Of a DNA stretch of 64,000 nt, positions 19,410 through 28,007 are shown in pieces. The position numbers were made by a program, and so were the translations under genes. Position 1 is the first letter of the stretch, and every line of letters begins with the position of its first letter. This DNA is from Roseburia sp. Lineage in GTDB: Bacteria; Bacillota; Clostridia; Lachnospirales; Lachnospiraceae. The notes below the pieces were generated by a model. It was not told where the DNA came from, did not search any database, and saw nothing but the letters and a program-made list of their open reading frames with translations. Location of the stretch: positions 42,285-106,284 of the forward strand of contig JAHZFL010000007.1 in assembly GCA_019421345.1 (NCBI GenBank), given 5' to 3'.

Positions 19410-20252
19410 ATGAAGCATATATATCTGAATTTAAAGAGATTTGATGTGCCGGCAGAGCTTGGCGGCGTCAACCGACTTGCACCGGTGCATGACTGGGCGG
19501 CGTATATTGTGAAAAATACGCAGGATGCGCTGCGGGAGTACGACCCGGCGGAGGTGGAGTTTGGAATGTATTTTCCTGAGCTGCACCTGCTGCAGGCGGC
19601 AGCCGCAAAAAATGCGCACAGCCCGGTAAAGCTTGGATGTCAGGGGGTATACCGCGCCGATACCGCTGTGGGCGGCAACTTTGGTGCGTTTACGACAAAT
19701 CGTCCGGCGGCTGTGATGGCGGCGGCGGGCTGTGAGACCACGATCATCGGGCACTGCGAGGAGCGAAACGACAAGGCTGGGATCCTCGCCGAGGCGGGAG
19801 TGACGGATACGGATGCTGTCAACCGTCTGCTCAATCAGGAGATAAAGTGTGCGATCGCAAGGGGGATGAACGTGCTCTACTGTATCGGAGAAAAGAGTGA
19901 GGAGCAGGAGCAGTGGCAGGAGGTGCTCGGCAGACAGATCGAGATTGGTCTTTTGGACGTTGATACCTCTAAGGTTGTGATCGCTTACGAGCCGATCTGG
20001 TCGATCGGACCGGGCAAGACACCGGCAGACAAGGAATATATCACAAAGATTGCGCGCTTCGTCAAGGAAAAGACAGGCGGCATGGATATTGTTTACGGCG
20101 GCGGCTTAAAAGAGGAGAATGCAGCGATGCTTGCATCGATCGACAAGATTGACGGAGGTCTTATTGCGCTGACGCGTTTTTCCGGTGAGATCGGGTATTA
20201 TCCGGAGGAATATTTAGAGATCATCCGTCTTTACATGAACGGCAGAGGCTAG
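19410..20252 (+). CDS. Triosephosphate isomerase family protein (atypical)
   Basis: A 280-residue TIM-barrel protein. The canonical residues can be placed: Lys in LNLKRF, His in IGHCEERND (normally IGHSERR), the catalytic Glu in AYEPIWSIGPGKTP, and the phosphate loop YGGGLKEEN. The N terminus (NLKRFDVP) departs from the classical GNWKMN, and the protein is about 30 residues longer than core-glycolysis enzymes (about 250). This resembles isomerase paralogues used in dedicated sugar pathways, for example the erythrulose-phosphate isomerases, more than housekeeping TpiA. The ATG at 19410 follows GGAGGG by four bases. With the kinase and aldolase upstream it completes a three-enzyme module. Confidence 0.8.
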   Translation: MKHIYLNLKRFDVPAELGGVNRLAPVHDWAAYIVKNTQDALREYDPAEVEFGMYFPELHLLQAAAAKNAHSPVKLGCQGVYRADTAVGGNFGAFTTNRPAAVMAAAGCETTIIGHCEERNDKAGILAEAGVTDTDAVNRLLNQEIKCAIARGMNVLYCIGEKSEEQEQWQEVLGRQIEIGLLDVDTSKVVIAYEPIWSIGPGKTPADKEYITKIARFVKEKTGGMDIVYGGGLKEENAAMLASIDKIDGGLIALTRFSGEIGYYPEEYLEIIRLYMNGRG

Positions 20253-20267
20253 GGAAAAGGAGAGTGC

Positions 20268-21758
20268 ATGATGAAAATTGAATTTGAATACGGTCAGGGA
20301 ACAATGGCGGCGGAGCTGCCGGATAGCACAGACATTTTTATTCCGGGCGAGACGGTAAAAGACCCGGATCATATCCCGGAGGATCATCTGGAGGCAGCAT
20401 ATCTGGAGAGTCTTGCACATCCGATCGGCATGCCGACCTTAACAGAGCTTGCACATAAGGGAAGCACGGTCACGATCATTGTACCCGACCGTGTGAAGGG
20501 CGGCGAGCAGCCGACCAGTCACAGAAAGCTGAGTATTAAATATATTTTAAAGGAGCTGTATGCTGCGGGTGTTGAGAAGAAGGATATTTTGTTTATCATT
20601 TCCAACGGACTTCATCCAAGAAGCAAGGAGTCCGATGCGCTGGCAATTTTTGGACCGGAGATTTTTCATGAGTTCTGGCACACCGGACAGATCATCAGCC
20701 ATGACAGCGAGGATGCCGAGCACATGATAGACCTCGGAACGACGCACAGAGGAGATCCGGTCTACATGAATAAGTATGTGTTTGACTGCGATATTCCGAT
20801 TTTGATCGGACATGTGCAGGGAAATCCTTACGGCGGCTATTCGGGCGGCTACAAGCACAGCGCGACCGGAATCACAAACTGGAAGTCGATCGCAAGTCAT
20901 CATGTGCCGTCGGTGATGCACCGCGACGATTTCACGCCGGTCAATGGGGGCAGCTTAATGCGCAATAAATTTGATGAGATCAGCATGCACATGGAGGAGA
21001 AGATGGGGCATCCGTTCTTCTGCTGCGATGCTGTGCTTGACACCTCATCCAGACAGATCGCGATCTATTCCGGCTACGCAAAAGAAATGATGCCATTGAG
21101 CTGGAAGCTGGCGGATAAGAGGACTTATGTGCACTGGGCAGAGAAGAAATATGATGTGCTGGTATTTGGAATGCCGCAGAAGTTCCACTACGGGGACGGT
21201 ATGGGAACGAACCCGATCATGATGATGCAGGCGCTAAGCGCACAGGTGCTCCGTTATAAGAGGATCATGAGCGATCGCTGCGTCATTATCTGCTCATCCA
21301 CCTGCAACGGTTATTTCCACGACGAGCTGTGGCCGTACTTAAGAGAGCTTTACACGATGTTCCAGCATGATCATATGGATACGCTTCCCGATATGAACCG
21401 CTACGGCGAATATTTTGCGACAAATGAGGAGTATATCCGCAAATATCGTTTCTGCAACGCATTTCATCCGTTCCACGGCTTTTCGATGATGTCCTGCGGA
21501 CATATTGCGGAGATGAACACCAGCGCGATCTATATCGTCGGAGCGCAGGAGCCTGGTTACGCGAGAGGCATGGGATTAAAGACGAGAGCGACCTTTGAGG
21601 AGGCGCTTTCGGACGCGAAAAAGAAGTTTGTCGGCGAGAACCCGAATATTCTTGCACTTCCGATGACCTTTAAGAAGGCTGCGGTACATCTGTGCATGAA
21701 GAATCCGGCAGACGATTGTATGGATGCCTACGGACATCATACAGGCTGCTGCGGTTGA
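20268..21758 (+). CDS. LarA-superfamily (DUF2088) nickel-dependent epimerase-like protein
   Basis: A 496-residue protein of the lactate racemase superfamily, whose members use the nickel-pincer nucleotide to racemise or epimerise 2-hydroxy acids. The N-terminal cofactor domain has VTIIVPDRVKGGEQ where LarA has the D-x-TR motif. NGLHP retains a His (H116) at the place of LarA His108. GNPYGGYSGGYKHS keeps the lysine that binds the cofactor (K196, LarA Lys184), but the residue ten positions before it, His174 in LarA, is Asn (N186). Loss of one of the two catalytic histidines argues against plain lactate racemase and for another hydroxy acid or another chemistry. The end carries several Cys and His (DDCMDAYGHHTGCCG). 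It follows the isomerase gene by 15 bases, with GGAGAG before the ATG. Confidence 0.78.
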   Translation: MMKIEFEYGQGTMAAELPDSTDIFIPGETVKDPDHIPEDHLEAAYLESLAHPIGMPTLTELAHKGSTVTIIVPDRVKGGEQPTSHRKLSIKYILKELYAAGVEKKDILFIISNGLHPRSKESDALAIFGPEIFHEFWHTGQIISHDSEDAEHMIDLGTTHRGDPVYMNKYVFDCDIPILIGHVQGNPYGGYSGGYKHSATGITNWKSIASHHVPSVMHRDDFTPVNGGSLMRNKFDEISMHMEEKMGHPFFCCDAVLDTSSRQIAIYSGYAKEMMPLSWKLADKRTYVHWAEKKYDVLVFGMPQKFHYGDGMGTNPIMMMQALSAQVLRYKRIMSDRCVIICSSTCNGYFHDELWPYLRELYTMFQHDHMDTLPDMNRYGEYFATNEEYIRKYRFCNAFHPFHGFSMMSCGHIAEMNTSAIYIVGAQEPGYARGMGLKTRATFEEALSDAKKKFVGENPNILALPMTFKKAAVHLCMKNPADDCMDAYGHHTGCCG

Positions 21759-21783
21759 TCCGGTTTTTATTATTTTTGAGAGA

Positions 21784-21822
21784 CACGAGAAATGGAACGC
21801 ATTTGCGGCTCCATTTTTCGTG
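21784..21822 (+). other. Stem-loop between the LarA-like and chemoreceptor genes
   Basis: A 13-bp stem with one mismatch, CACGAGAAATGGA / TCCATTTTTCGTG, without a following T run. It is probably an mRNA-processing or stabilising hairpin, or a weak attenuator, inside the cluster. Confidence 0.5.
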
Positions 21823-21846
21823 CCGTAAAGCAGGGGAGAAAATGGA

Positions 21847-23787
21847 ATGGGGCTGTTTAAAAGAAATGAACCACAGAGCGCAGTACAGGGGGTAAAGGAG
21901 ACGGCAAACCCCTCTTATGCAGCATTTGCAGATCATATTTTAAAGGAAACAAAGCTGCTCAATGACAATGTCATGCAGTTAAATTATATAGCGGGAAGTA
22001 CCAACAACGCAGTCCATGCAGTCCATGCATCGATCAATGAGATCAGTGAGGAAAATAACGAATTATCGGTAAATATCAGCAGGATCAAGGAAATCTCAGA
22101 GGAGATGGGCGCAGATATTGAGTCGGATATTTCAGAGGTCACGCAGTTGGCGGAGTCGGCAGACCGGATGACGGAAAGCAACGGTCGTGTCATGGCGTAT
22201 TTTGAGGAGCTGCTTAAGGAAAACGGAGAGACCTCGGCGGGAATTGAGGAGGTTGCCGTCAATACAAGACTGACAAATGAGGCGGCGTTTGAAGTGCTGG
22301 AGGCGACGGAGCTGATCAATGAGATCGCCAATAAGACAAATCTGCTCAGCCTGAACGCGTCGATTGAGGCGGCGCGCGCCGGAGAGGCGGGGAGAGGCTT
22401 TGCAGTTGTGGCAAAGGAGATTCAGGAGCTTGCCGAGCGCAGCAGGAGCAGTGCGGAAAATATTGGAAGAATCATGAAGGAGCTGAAGGCGAAGTCCAAT
22501 AATTCGGTGGAGAGCATCCGCAGGATTCAGCAGACCTTTGAGCATCAGACGGATAATCTGCAGAATACAAGGACTTTTTTGGAGCAGACCAAGACACATA
22601 TCGGACAGGTGCAGGAGAGCGTTCATTTTCTGAAGGAAAACATGGATAAGCTTAAGCTGTCAAAAAATGTGATCTTAGAGAATATGGGAGAGCTGGAACA
22701 GCTTGGCGCAAACAATTATGAGGCGACGGAGCTGATCGTTTCCGATTTTGGACGGGTCGTAAAAAATACAGGAAAAATGACTTCGACGGCGTTTGAACTA
22801 TCGCATGTGAATGAGGAGCTAAAGCGCGTGGCGAGGGCTTGTGACAAGGAACAGACGGGAGCCTCTGTGCAGGAGACCGTAACGATCAGGGTTGGATATA
22901 TGCCAAATTACGGGAGTCTTTGTACGATCGTGCCGGCGATCAGGCTCGGCTATCTAACGCAGGAGCATATTTCGGTGGAGCTGAAAAAATATGACAACGG
23001 TATGCAGATCGTGGATGCGCTCGGACGGGGAGAGATAGACGCCGGATATATCGGACATGGTTCGCATAAACGCTGCATCAGCGGAGACGCGGTCATATTT
23101 CTTTTGTCGCATATGTCAAATGCAGAGGCAGTCATTGGCAGCAGAAAAAGCGGTGTGCGGACCTTAAAGTCGTTAAAAGGCAGGCGGATCGGAACGGTTT
23201 TGGAAGCAAACAGCGACATGATCTTAAGCTTTGCGCTGGAGAGCGCGGGAATAGACCGGGCGGCGTGCGAGATTACAGAGGGAACGCCGCAGCAGCTTGT
23301 GCAGCAGATGATCAAGGGGGAGCTGGATGCCTGTGCGCTCTGGTCGCCTTATACGCTTGAAATCTATCAAAGGATGGGGAATGACGCTGTTTTGCTTGCA
23401 AACAACATGAACTTCTATAACCGTCTTGTCTCGCTGTCCTCATGGGTGACAAGCACGAAATTTGCGAGAGAGCAAAGGGATGTGCTCGTCCGGTTTACCA
23501 AAGCGCTTTACCGCAGTATGAACTACCGTGCGATCGAGGAGAATATGAAGCAGGTTGCGGAGTGGGTTTCAGGGCTTACCGGCGAGGACGTAAGGATGAC
23601 ATACGAGCAGAGACGCGACGCCGACTGGGCAACTGCGGGGTATGTGGCGATCGGGGCGAAGGACGGTACGGTCGCAAGGCTTTATCGGACGCAGCAGGAG
23701 CAGTTTTTGCGGGCGAACGAGGTGCGCAGTGCCGTTCCGGTTGAGGATTATGTGTTGCTTGATGTTATGACAGAGGCTGCCGATTAG
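21847..23787 (+). CDS. Soluble chemoreceptor fused to an SsuA/NMT1-type solute-binding domain
   Basis: A 646-residue protein with neither signal peptide nor transmembrane segment, so it should be cytoplasmic. Residues from about 35 to 330 are a coiled-coil signalling domain of methyl-accepting chemotaxis proteins. The conserved hairpin tip is at about 162-195 ([20 protein letters not shown], then [18 protein letters not shown]), which contacts CheA and CheW. Residues from about 345 to the end are a complete binding domain of the kind normally secreted, opening [14 protein letters not shown] and closing [15 protein letters not shown]. It aligns along its length with the binding lipoprotein at 11601-12701, but lacks that protein's signal and lipobox. 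I infer a receptor that detects the imported substrate inside the cell and steers motility or another CheA output. GGGGAG lies before the ATG; the TauE-like gene follows 15 bases later. Confidence 0.9.
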   Translation: MGLFKRNEPQSAVQGVKETANPSYAAFADHILKETKLLNDNVMQLNYIAGSTNNAVHAVHASINEISEENNELSVNISRIKEISEEMGADIESDISEVTQLAESADRMTESNGRVMAYFEELLKENGETSAGIEEVAVNTRLTNEAAFEVLEATELINEIANKTNLLSLNASIEAARAGEAGRGFAVVAKEIQELAERSRSSAENIGRIMKELKAKSNNSVESIRRIQQTFEHQTDNLQNTRTFLEQTKTHIGQVQESVHFLKENMDKLKLSKNVILENMGELEQLGANNYEATELIVSDFGRVVKNTGKMTSTAFELSHVNEELKRVARACDKEQTGASVQETVTIRVGYMPNYGSLCTIVPAIRLGYLTQEHISVELKKYDNGMQIVDALGRGEIDAGYIGHGSHKRCISGDAVIFLLSHMSNAEAVIGSRKSGVRTLKSLKGRRIGTVLEANSDMILSFALESAGIDRAACEITEGTPQQLVQQMIKGELDACALWSPYTLEIYQRMGNDAVLLANNMNFYNRLVSLSSWVTSTKFAREQRDVLVRFTKALYRSMNYRAIEENMKQVAEWVSGLTGEDVRMTYEQRRDADWATAGYVAIGAKDGTVARLYRTQQEQFLRANEVRSAVPVEDYVLLDVMTEAAD

Positions 23788-23802
23788 GAGGGGGAGAGTT
23801 TG

Positions 23803-24591
23803 ATGATACCGGTAATTTTATTCTGCGTCTGTATTCTTGCGTCCAGCATCGGGGCGATCGTAGGCGCCGGCGGCGGCGTGATCATTAAGCCGGTGGTGGA
23901 TATGCTGGGGATTTTGCCGATTTCAACGGTCAGCTTTTGTTCGGGCTGCACGGTGCTTGGAATGTCGGTCAGCTCGCTGATCCGAAACCGGAACGACGGA
24001 ATTAAGCTTAAGCTGCGCACAAGTACAGCGTTAGCAGTCGGAGCAGTGTTTGGCGGGCTTGCCGGACAGTGGCTGTTTGATCTGGCAAGGCGCAGCTTTG
24101 GAGACGAGAGAAGGCTTGGCGCGATGCAGGCAGTCTGTCTTGCCGCCGTTACGATCGGCGTGCTGGTCTATGTGATCAATAAGGAGAAGCTTGTTTCAAA
24201 GCATGTCGAAAATTTTGCCGCGGCTATGGCGATCGGGGTATTTCTCGGTATGATCTCCGCGTTTCTTGGAATCGGCGGGGGACCTGCAAATGTCGCCGTG
24301 CTCTATTTCTTTTTTTCAATGGAGGCAAAGGAAGCTGCCAAAAATTCTATTTATATTATTATTTTTTCTCAGGTTTCCAGTATTGTCACTGCACTTGTTT
24401 CCGGGACAGTACCTGACTTTTCGTGGGTCAACCTCCTTTCCATGATGGCGGGCGGCGTGGGAGGCGCGCTGATCGGCGCGGCAGTCTCAAAACGTATCGA
24501 TAACCGCGGCGTGGAGAAGCTGTTTCAGGCGCTGCTCCTTACGATCACAGCGATCGCATGCTATAATATTTTAAAATATACGGTATTGTAG
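23803..24591 (+). CDS. TauE/SafE family membrane permease
   Basis: A 262-residue protein with about eight hydrophobic helices and the paired family motifs SIGAIVGAGGGVIIKPVV (first half) and SAFLGIGGGPANVAVLYFFF (second half). The TauE/SafE family moves small sulfur- or carbon-containing anions such as sulfite, sulfoacetate or thiosulfate, mostly outward. In a cluster that opens with a sulfonate-type importer this hints at an anionic, possibly sulfur-containing by-product, but that is inference. AGGAGGGGGAG precedes the ATG at 23803; a TTG at 23800 is possible. It is the last gene of the accessory cluster, and a housekeeping promoter follows. Confidence 0.85.
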   Translation: MIPVILFCVCILASSIGAIVGAGGGVIIKPVVDMLGILPISTVSFCSGCTVLGMSVSSLIRNRNDGIKLKLRTSTALAVGAVFGGLAGQWLFDLARRSFGDERRLGAMQAVCLAAVTIGVLVYVINKEKLVSKHVENFAAAMAIGVFLGMISAFLGIGGGPANVAVLYFFFSMEAKEAAKNSIYIIIFSQVSSIVTALVSGTVPDFSWVNLLSMMAGGVGGALIGAAVSKRIDNRGVEKLFQALLLTITAIACYNILKYTVL

Positions 24592-24644
24592 AATATGTAT
24601 TTTTGATTTTTTTAGGCTACAGAATAAATTAATACTTTTTTTGG

Positions 24645-24673
24645 TTTCCAAAATGTGAATAGTCTGTTATAAT
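24645..24673 (+). promoter_or_regulatory. Promoter of asp23
   Basis: -10 TATAAT (24668-24673) with -35 TTTCCA (24645-24650) at 17 bases; alternatively TTGGTT at 24641. It lies 33 bases before the asp23 start. Confidence 0.5.
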
Positions 24674-24705
24674 AGACGCATAATATCACTTAGGAGGCAA
24701 TAGCA

Positions 24706-25083
24706 ATGGGTGAGGATCGAAGAACATTTAAAATAAAGGATGGTAGCTTAGGAGAAGTGAAGATTGCAGATGAGGTTGTTGCCATCATCGCGGGACTGGC
24801 GGCCACGGAGGTGGACGGCGTCGGGTCTATGGCGGGCAACATTACAAATGAATTGGTGAGCAGACTCGGAATGAAGAATCTCTCGAAGGGGATTCGCGTG
24901 GAGGTCGCGGAGGCAAATGTAAAGGTAGACGTTGCCCTGAATATTTCTTACGGATATTCGATTCCGGAGGTATCTGCCAAAGTGCAGGATCGTGTGAAAA
25001 ACGCGATTGAGAATATGACGGGACTTTGCGTTTCGGTTGTCAATGTGCGGATCGCATCTGTGGATATGAACAGCAGCAAATAG
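24706..25083 (+). CDS. Asp23/Gls24 family envelope stress protein
   Basis: A 125-residue protein spanning one Asp23 domain: GSLGEVKIADEVVAIIAGLAA, then VDGVGSMAG, and a repeat-like IRVEVAEANVKVDVALNIS core. Family members in Firmicutes are membrane-associated or cytoplasmic proteins linked to cell-envelope and alkaline stress. In Clostridia a copy commonly lies just before nusB, as here. Preceded by TAGGAGG and its own promoter, and followed by a terminator, so mostly monocistronic. Biochemical role is unknown. Confidence 0.88.
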   Translation: MGEDRRTFKIKDGSLGEVKIADEVVAIIAGLAATEVDGVGSMAGNITNELVSRLGMKNLSKGIRVEVAEANVKVDVALNISYGYSIPEVSAKVQDRVKNAIENMTGLCVSVVNVRIASVDMNSSK

Positions 25084-25103
25084 CAGTTTTTGGGGAATAT
25101 CAT

Positions 25104-25132
25104 AAAGGGTGTCCGAGCGGCATCCTTTTTCC
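25104..25132 (+). terminator. Terminator of asp23
   Basis: A stem AAAGGGTGTC / GGCATCCTTT with G-T pairs, then TTTCC. Confidence 0.65.
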
Positions 25133-25141
25133 TTGTTTTAT

Positions 25142-25200
25142 GGGAAACTTCTTATTTTTCATAAATAAAAACGATCCGCGGGGATCGCGCTGCGGCGGAT
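25142..25200 (+). repeat. Dispersed intergenic repeat, copy D (short)
   Basis: GGGAAACTTCTTATTTTTCA, then AAAACGATCC and GGGATCGCGCTGCGGCGG. The tail matches copies near 9805 and 63830, and the start matches the hairpin part of the copies near 61206 and 63860. It lies between asp23 and nusB and carries no gene. Confidence 0.5.
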
Positions 25201-25223
25201 AAGTAACGAAGAAGGGAATTTGT

Positions 25224-25619
25224 ATGACAAGAAGAGAATTAAGAGAACATGTCTTTAAACTGCTGTTTGGGCTTGAGTTTCATAAGGTGTCCGAGCTTCC
25301 GGCGCAGATTGCTGTTTATGCAGAGCATGAGCAGATTTGGGACGAGACGGACGGCGCGTATATCAGAGAAAAATGCATGGATGTTGCGGCGCATATCGAA
25401 GAAATTGACAATGCGGTCAATGAGGTGTCCGAGGGCTGGAAAACCACAAGAATGGGAAAGGTAGAGCTGACGCTGATTCGCCTTGCAGTCTATGAGATGC
25501 GCTTTGAGGACGGGATTCCTGTGCGTGTTGCCATTAATGAGGCGGTGGAACTTGCAAAGAAATACGGCAGTGAGGATTCGCCTTCGTTTATCAATGGAAT
25601 TTTGGGTAAGCTTGTATGA
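25224..25619 (+). CDS. nusB: Transcription antitermination factor NusB
   Basis: A 131-residue all-helical protein of normal length. It opens TRRELREHVFKLLFGLEF and ends AINEAVELAKKYGSEDSPSFINGILGKL, the family's most conserved stretch. NusB binds boxA RNA with NusE (S10) in rRNA antitermination. Its stop overlaps the xseA start by four bases (ATGA), coupling it to the exonuclease and isoprenoid genes downstream, the usual Clostridia order. Confidence 0.95.
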   Translation: MTRRELREHVFKLLFGLEFHKVSELPAQIAVYAEHEQIWDETDGAYIREKCMDVAAHIEEIDNAVNEVSEGWKTTRMGKVELTLIRLAVYEMRFEDGIPVRVAINEAVELAKKYGSEDSPSFINGILGKLV

Positions 25620-26854
25620 TGAAAAATGTATATTCGGTAGGTCAGGTAAATACATACATCAAAAATATGTTTGCGCAGGATTTTATGCTCAAGCGTATCA
25701 GTGTCAAGGGCGAGGTGTCAAACTGTAAATATCACAGCACAGGGCACATTTATTTTACGCTCAAGGACGGCGCTGGGGCAATCAGCGCAGTCATGTTTGC
25801 CGGAAACAGACGCGGACTGACCTTTGCAATGAAGGAAGGAGACAAGGTAGTCGTAACGGGTTCGATCGAGGTCTACGAACGCGACGGGAAATATCAGCTT
25901 TACGCGCGGGAGATCGAGCTTGCAGGCGCGGGAAATCTATACTTAAAGTTTGAGGCGCTAAAGCGTGAGCTGGAAGAAATGGGAATGTTTGACGCCTCCT
26001 ATAAAAAGCCGATCCCCAAATACGCAAAGCGCGTCGGAATCGTGACTGCCCCGACCGGAGCGGCGATACAGGATATTCGCAATATCGCATCACGGAGGAA
26101 TCCTTATGTCCAGTTGATCTTATATCCGGCGCTGGTGCAGGGAGAGGGCGCGGCAGCGAGCGTTGTAAACGGCATTCGGGCATTAGACACTCTGGGTGTG
26201 GACGTAATGATCGTCGGACGCGGCGGAGGCTCGATCGAAGATTTGTGGGCGTTTAATGAGGAGATTGTCGCAAGGGCGATCTTTGCGTGTGAAACGCCTG
26301 TAATATCTGCGGTGGGGCATGAGACGGATACCACGATTGCGGATTATGCGGCAGATTTGCGCGCGCCGACGCCGTCGGCAGCGGCGGAGCTTGCAGTTTT
26401 TGATCATGCGCTCGTCAAGGAGCAGATAGCGGGACGCAGAAATCAGTTCGGGCGTCTGCTCCGCAATCAGATCGGGGCGGCGCGGATGCGTCTTTCTCAT
26501 ATACAGACAAAGATCGGATATTTAAGTCCTATGAATAAGCTGCGGGAAAACCGCAGATATGCAGCGGAGCTGCAGGATCGTATGACGATGCAGATGCAGC
26601 AGCTTGTAGAACAAAGGAAACATCGTCTGGCGCTTCTTGCGGGTGCATTGGAGGGCTTATCGCCGATCAAAAAGCTTAGCATGGGATATTCCTATGTTTC
26701 CGATAGGGATGGAAATGCAGTGACAGACGCAGCCACTGTAAAGGAAGGCGAGCAGTTGAAAATTACGCTTTTGCATGGAGCGCTGATGGCGCAGGTGCAG
26801 GAGATATTGAAAGAGCAGGAGAATACCGGCGGAACGGAGGCAGAGAATGAGTGA
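25616..26854 (+). CDS. xseA: Exodeoxyribonuclease VII large subunit
   Basis: A 412-residue subunit. The N-terminal OB fold (VYSVGQVNTYIKNMF, then GEVSNCKYHSTGHIYFTLKD) precedes the catalytic domain with RVGIVTAPTGAAIQDI, VGRGGGSIEDLWAFNEE and SAVGHETDTTIADYAADLRAPTPS. A long coiled coil follows that recruits XseB. With the small subunit it degrades single-stranded DNA to oligonucleotides. It starts inside the nusB stop and overlaps xseB by eight bases. An alternative ATG three bases later is equally possible. Confidence 0.95.
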   Translation: MMKNVYSVGQVNTYIKNMFAQDFMLKRISVKGEVSNCKYHSTGHIYFTLKDGAGAISAVMFAGNRRGLTFAMKEGDKVVVTGSIEVYERDGKYQLYAREIELAGAGNLYLKFEALKRELEEMGMFDASYKKPIPKYAKRVGIVTAPTGAAIQDIRNIASRRNPYVQLILYPALVQGEGAAASVVNGIRALDTLGVDVMIVGRGGGSIEDLWAFNEEIVARAIFACETPVISAVGHETDTTIADYAADLRAPTPSAAAELAVFDHALVKEQIAGRRNQFGRLLRNQIGAARMRLSHIQTKIGYLSPMNKLRENRRYAAELQDRMTMQMQQLVEQRKHRLALLAGALEGLSPIKKLSMGYSYVSDRDGNAVTDAATVKEGEQLKITLLHGALMAQVQEILKEQENTGGTEAENE

Positions 26855-27068
26855 GAAAAAGGAAGAAACGGGGCAGTCTTTAGAGGAGACATTTATGGAG
26901 CTTGACGCGCTGATCGCACAGATGGAGCAGCCCGGACAGTCTTTGGATGAGTCTTTCCGGCTTTATCAGCAGGGAACAGAGAAGCTAAAGCTCTGTAATC
27001 AGATGCTGGATGAGGTTGAGAAAAAGATGCAGGTGCTTGCCGCAGACGGCACGCTGGAGGAATTTTAA
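26847..27068 (+). CDS. xseB: Exodeoxyribonuclease VII small subunit
   Basis: A 73-residue helical protein with the family pattern ETFMELDALIAQMEQPGQSL followed by DESFRLYQQGTEKLKLCNQML. Several copies decorate the XseA coiled coil. It overlaps xseA by eight bases and lies 18 bases before ispA. Its size is typical. Confidence 0.94.
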   Translation: MSEKKEETGQSLEETFMELDALIAQMEQPGQSLDESFRLYQQGTEKLKLCNQMLDEVEKKMQVLAADGTLEEF

Positions 27069-27086
27069 GAAAGAGGTGGGCGCACG

Positions 27087-27977
27087 ATGGATATGAGAGT
27101 GGAGCTGAAAGGCAGAACGGAGGAGATCGAAGCGGTTCTTCGCGCCTATCTGCCGAAGGAGGACGGCTATCAGCGTACGATCATGGAGGCGATGAATTAC
27201 AGTGTGCTTGCAGGGGGAAAAAGGCTTCGCCCGATGCTGATGCTTGAGACCTATCGTCTTTTTGGCGGGGCATCACGCGTGATCGAGCCGTTTCTTGCGG
27301 CGATCGAGCTGATACATACCTATTCTTTGGTACATGACGACCTCCCTGCAATGGACAACGATGAATACAGGAGAGGAAAGAAAACGACCCATGCAGTGTA
27401 TGGCGAGGCAATGGGAATCCTCGCCGGAGATGCGCTTTTGAATTATGCATACGAGACAGCGGCGCGGGCGTTTTCGATGGAGCCGGAAAATCCGCGGCTT
27501 GGGCGTGCATTTCAGATTCTTGCAGAGAAGTCGGGGATTTATGGTATGGTTGGCGGTCAGGTTGTGGACGTGGAGGCGGAAGGTACGTCAGACATTACCA
27601 GAGAAAAGCTGGATTTTATTTATCGGCTGAAGACGGGCGCGCTGCTTGAGGGGGCGATGCGCATCGGCGCAGTGCTGGCGGGAGCAGGGGAGGTGGAGCA
27701 GCAGCTTGTGGAGAATGTTGCGGCACAGATCGGGCTTGCGTTTCAGATACAGGATGATATTTTAGATGTTACAAGTACCATGGAGGTGCTTGGAAAGCCG
27801 ATCGGAAGTGATGAGAGGAATCAAAAGGCGACCTATGTGACATTTGTGGGGCTTGCACAGGCAGGTCTTGAGGTAAAACGTCTTTGTGAACATGCGATCG
27901 CACAGCTTGAAACGCTTCCGGTAAAAAATGAATTTTTAACAGAATTGCTGCGTTCTCTCATTGTGAGGGAGCGATAG
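27087..27977 (+). CDS. ispA: Farnesyl (geranyl) diphosphate synthase
   Basis: A 296-residue trans-prenyltransferase. It shows GGKRLRPML, the first Asp-rich motif LVHDDLPAMDND (DDLPAMD, the inserted-two-residue bacterial form), GDALLNYA, the TG of YRLKTGALL and the second motif FQIQDDILD. It condenses isopentenyl and dimethylallyl diphosphates to C15 (possibly C10) prenyl diphosphate for quinone, undecaprenyl and other isoprenoids. It lies directly upstream of dxs, joining the first step of the MEP pathway to a prenyl synthase in one operon. Confidence 0.94.
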   Translation: MDMRVELKGRTEEIEAVLRAYLPKEDGYQRTIMEAMNYSVLAGGKRLRPMLMLETYRLFGGASRVIEPFLAAIELIHTYSLVHDDLPAMDNDEYRRGKKTTHAVYGEAMGILAGDALLNYAYETAARAFSMEPENPRLGRAFQILAEKSGIYGMVGGQVVDVEAEGTSDITREKLDFIYRLKTGALLEGAMRIGAVLAGAGEVEQQLVENVAAQIGLAFQIQDDILDVTSTMEVLGKPIGSDERNQKATYVTFVGLAQAGLEVKRLCEHAIAQLETLPVKNEFLTELLRSLIVRER

Positions 27978-28007
27978 CGCAAACGATTAGAAACAGAGGA
28001 ATTTCTT

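Noticed and set aside
17052..21758. Sulfoquinovose (sulfoglycolysis) operon
   Set aside because: No sulfoquinovosidase, transaldolase/transketolase-type or sulfolactaldehyde enzyme is present; the sulfonate link rests only on transporter families.
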